Shown in pieces: positions 4,352-5,411 of a DNA stretch of 5,411 nt. Position 1 is the first letter of the stretch; every line of letters begins with the position of its first letter. The translations under genes were made by a program, and so were the position numbers. Origin of the DNA: JBAZYZ01 sp964361185 (GTDB taxonomy: Bacteria; Patescibacteriota; Minisyncoccia; Phycocordibacterales; VMEP01); assembly GCA_964361185.1 (NCBI GenBank), contig CAYHZS010000049.1, positions 1 through 5,411 of the forward strand. Reading direction: 5' to 3'. The notes under the pieces are model-generated. The model made no database searches, was not told where the DNA came from, and worked only from the letters and a program-made list of their open reading frames with translations.

Positions 4352-4642
4352 ATGAATAAACGCCTAGAATGTCGGATATTTGGCCGAGTACAATTTGTGA
4401 TGTACCGCGATTTTGCCACACGCAAAGCGCGTAACTTGGAGCTCACAGGAACAGTTGAAAATATGGGGAACGGCTCGGTTTTCGTGGTGGCTGAAGGAGA
4501 CGCGGGAAAGCTTGAAGAGTACCTTTCTCAATTGAAAAAAGGACCGATTTTTGCTAGGGTAGAACGTATTGAGGCAAAGTGGTTTCCGGCAACAGGAACA
4601 TTCAGCGACTTTAAAATTTTATACTATGACAGACAAGACTAA
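4352..4642 (+). CDS. acyP: Acylphosphatase
   Basis: A 96-residue protein of the acylphosphatase family, which hydrolyses the carboxyl-phosphate bond of small acyl phosphates in the cytoplasm. The phosphate-binding loop is FGRVQFVMYR (10-19), equivalent to the consensus GRVQGVGFR, with the catalytic arginine R19. The second catalytic residue is N37 in GTVENMGNGSV (33-43), equivalent to GWVRNLPDGSV. EGDAGKLEEYLSQLKKGP (about 49-66) is the usual second helix. The loop is unusual: the VQG glycine is F15 and the GF before the Arg is MY, though both catalytic residues remain. The start is taken as ATG 4352; the longer GTG start at 4343 would lie in the tRNA-Val acceptor stem. The gene has no Shine-Dalgarno sequence and overlaps uppS by 17 nt in another frame. 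Confidence 0.9.
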   Translation: MNKRLECRIFGRVQFVMYRDFATRKARNLELTGTVENMGNGSVFVVAEGDAGKLEEYLSQLKKGPIFARVERIEAKWFPATGTFSDFKILYYDRQD

Positions 4643-5330
4643 AAATTATCCAAAATCCGTTGGTATAATTATGGATGGTAATAGGAGATGGGCGCGCGCC
4701 AAGGGATTAGACGTATTTAAGGGGCATGAAGCTGGGTACGAAAGATTTAAGGATTTTGTCGGCTGGGCCAAAGAATTCGGTGTCAGGACCGTCTATGTGT
4801 ACGCTTTCTCAACGGAAAACTGGAATCGGTCCAAAAGCGAAGTCGGATATCTAATGAAGCTTTTTGCGAATGTAGTCGGGGGAGAAGCCAAAAACCTAGT
4901 AAAGAAGAAGGTACGGGTAAAATTCGTGGGGCAGACGGACAGATTTTCCCCGTCCATACGTTTTGGAATAAGGAATCTTGAAAGGGCCACCGCTAAGTTC
5001 GCTGGGATAAATCTTGTCATTTGTGTTTCTTACGGAGGAAGGGCTGAAATACTGTCTGCAATCAAGAAGTTAACCAAAGAGAAAAGCTCTAAAGAACTTT
5101 CAAAAATTGACGAAGGAATGTTTGAAAAATATCTTTGGACCGCGGGCTTCCCAGATCCGGAACTCATAATAAGAACCAGTGGGGAAACACGAACTTCTAA
5201 TTTCCTTCCATGGCAGTCGGTTTATAGCGAATGGTTTTTCTCGAAATCAATGTGGCCGGCTTTCACTAAAAAGGAATTTGAAAAAATCCTAGACGATTTC
5301 TCATCTCGTGAAATCAGGCGCGGACGCTAA
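4626..5330 (+). CDS. uppS: Undecaprenyl diphosphate synthase (cis-prenyltransferase)
   Basis: A 234-residue cis-prenyltransferase that lengthens farnesyl diphosphate with isopentenyl diphosphate to make undecaprenyl diphosphate, the lipid carrier of peptidoglycan and surface glycan synthesis. GIIMDGNRRWARAKGL (13-28) contains the Mg2+/catalytic D17 and the conserved N19, R20 and R21. GHEAGYE (33-39) follows. YAFSTENWNRS (59-69) is the conserved second region, with N65 and R68. YGGRAEI lies in region 4. IIRTSGETRTSNFLPWQSVY (181-200) continues to E202 and holds R183, R189 and E202, the diphosphate-binding and metal residues with the same spacing as in the E. coli enzyme. The ATG at 4626 gives the usual length; a TTG at 4569 would add 19 residues inside acyP and is less likely. 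There is no Shine-Dalgarno sequence; translation is probably coupled to acyP. No truncation is seen. Confidence 0.96.
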   Translation: MTDKTKNYPKSVGIIMDGNRRWARAKGLDVFKGHEAGYERFKDFVGWAKEFGVRTVYVYAFSTENWNRSKSEVGYLMKLFANVVGGEAKNLVKKKVRVKFVGQTDRFSPSIRFGIRNLERATAKFAGINLVICVSYGGRAEILSAIKKLTKEKSSKELSKIDEGMFEKYLWTAGFPDPELIIRTSGETRTSNFLPWQSVYSEWFFSKSMWPAFTKKEFEKILDDFSSREIRRGR

Positions 5331-5350
5331 AACAACAAATAACTAAGGTC

Positions 5351-5396
5351 GCAGGTGCGTAGCATCTCTTCTTAGACGGAAATACAAAGCACCTGC
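5351..5396. repeat. 8-bp inverted repeat downstream of uppS
   Basis: GCAGGTGC (5351-5358) and GCACCTGC (5389-5396) are exact complements separated by 30 nt. No T-run follows, so it is not a typical terminator. It lies in the 81-nt tail after uppS, in which no gene can be assigned. An ATG at 5402 (Met-Ala-Asp before the window ends) could open the next + strand gene, and a 22-codon open frame enters from the right edge on the - strand, ending at 5343-5345. Both are too short to judge. Confidence 0.35.
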
Positions 5397-5411
5397 TGTA
5401 TATGGCTGATA

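Noticed and set aside
4569..4625. TTG start adding 19 residues to UppS
   Set aside because: The extra residues do not resemble the family and are fully inside acyP; ATG 4626 gives normal spacing to the MDGNRRW motif.
5343..5411. Open - strand frame of 22 codons entering from the right edge, with an ALYFRLRRD stretch
   Set aside because: It is too short to judge and matches no family I know; it may be the tail of a convergent gene or chance.
1..5411. CRISPR array, insertion sequence or toxin-antitoxin pair
   Set aside because: There are no regular spaced repeats, no transposase or integrase, and no small paired genes of those families in any frame.

Overview
The window looks like part of a chromosome from a Candidate Phyla Radiation (Patescibacteria) bacterium, most likely of the Parcubacteria group. 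This is inferred from several things seen together. The genes are small and closely packed. None of the three tRNA genes encodes its 3' CCA. Almost no start codon has a Shine-Dalgarno sequence. There is a short GIY-YIG nuclease gene and a pilM-pilN-pilO cluster with no recognisable pilP or pilQ. Two genes end in TGA (pilM, pilN) and reading is normal throughout, so the standard bacterial code applies, which argues against the TGA=Gly lineages. All recognised genes lie on the + strand.

Layout. Positions 1-55 are the 3' part of a tRNA-Ser(TGA), running straight into a nested inverted repeat (52-118). Then come a GIY-YIG domain protein (133-366) and the RuvX/YqgF RNase H-fold nuclease (380-781). 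A tRNA-binding OB-fold protein (881-1210) stands alone between two AT-rich spacers that carry related inverted repeats. A type IV pilus inner-membrane cluster follows: pilM, pilN and pilO joined by 4-nt ATGA overlaps, then a small single-pass membrane protein of unknown family (1335-3829). It begins with a promoter so close to the pilM start that the transcript should be nearly leaderless, and it ends at a possible short terminator.

Positions 3830-4351 hold no protein gene. They contain tRNA-Arg(TCT), a run of at least five back-to-back hairpins that starts inside the 3' end of that tRNA, an 11-bp repeat of the tRNA-Arg 3' end at the far side of the hairpins, a degenerate copy of the 5' part of tRNA-Val, and the intact tRNA-Val(TAC). 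An acylphosphatase gene starts 4 nt after tRNA-Val and overlaps undecaprenyl diphosphate synthase (uppS) by 17 nt. The last 81 nt hold an inverted repeat and no gene that can be assigned.

How the genes work together. PilM (cytoplasmic) and PilN/PilO (membrane) form the inner-membrane alignment platform of a type IV pilus; the extra membrane protein is probably a partner because it is co-transcribed. RuvX acts in rRNA processing and/or DNA repair, the OB-fold protein in tRNA binding, and UppS makes the lipid carrier for cell-wall synthesis. The most unusual part is the tRNA-linked structured DNA at 52-118 and 3946-4154, which suggests small repeat elements or trailer RNAs that attach to tRNA 3' ends.
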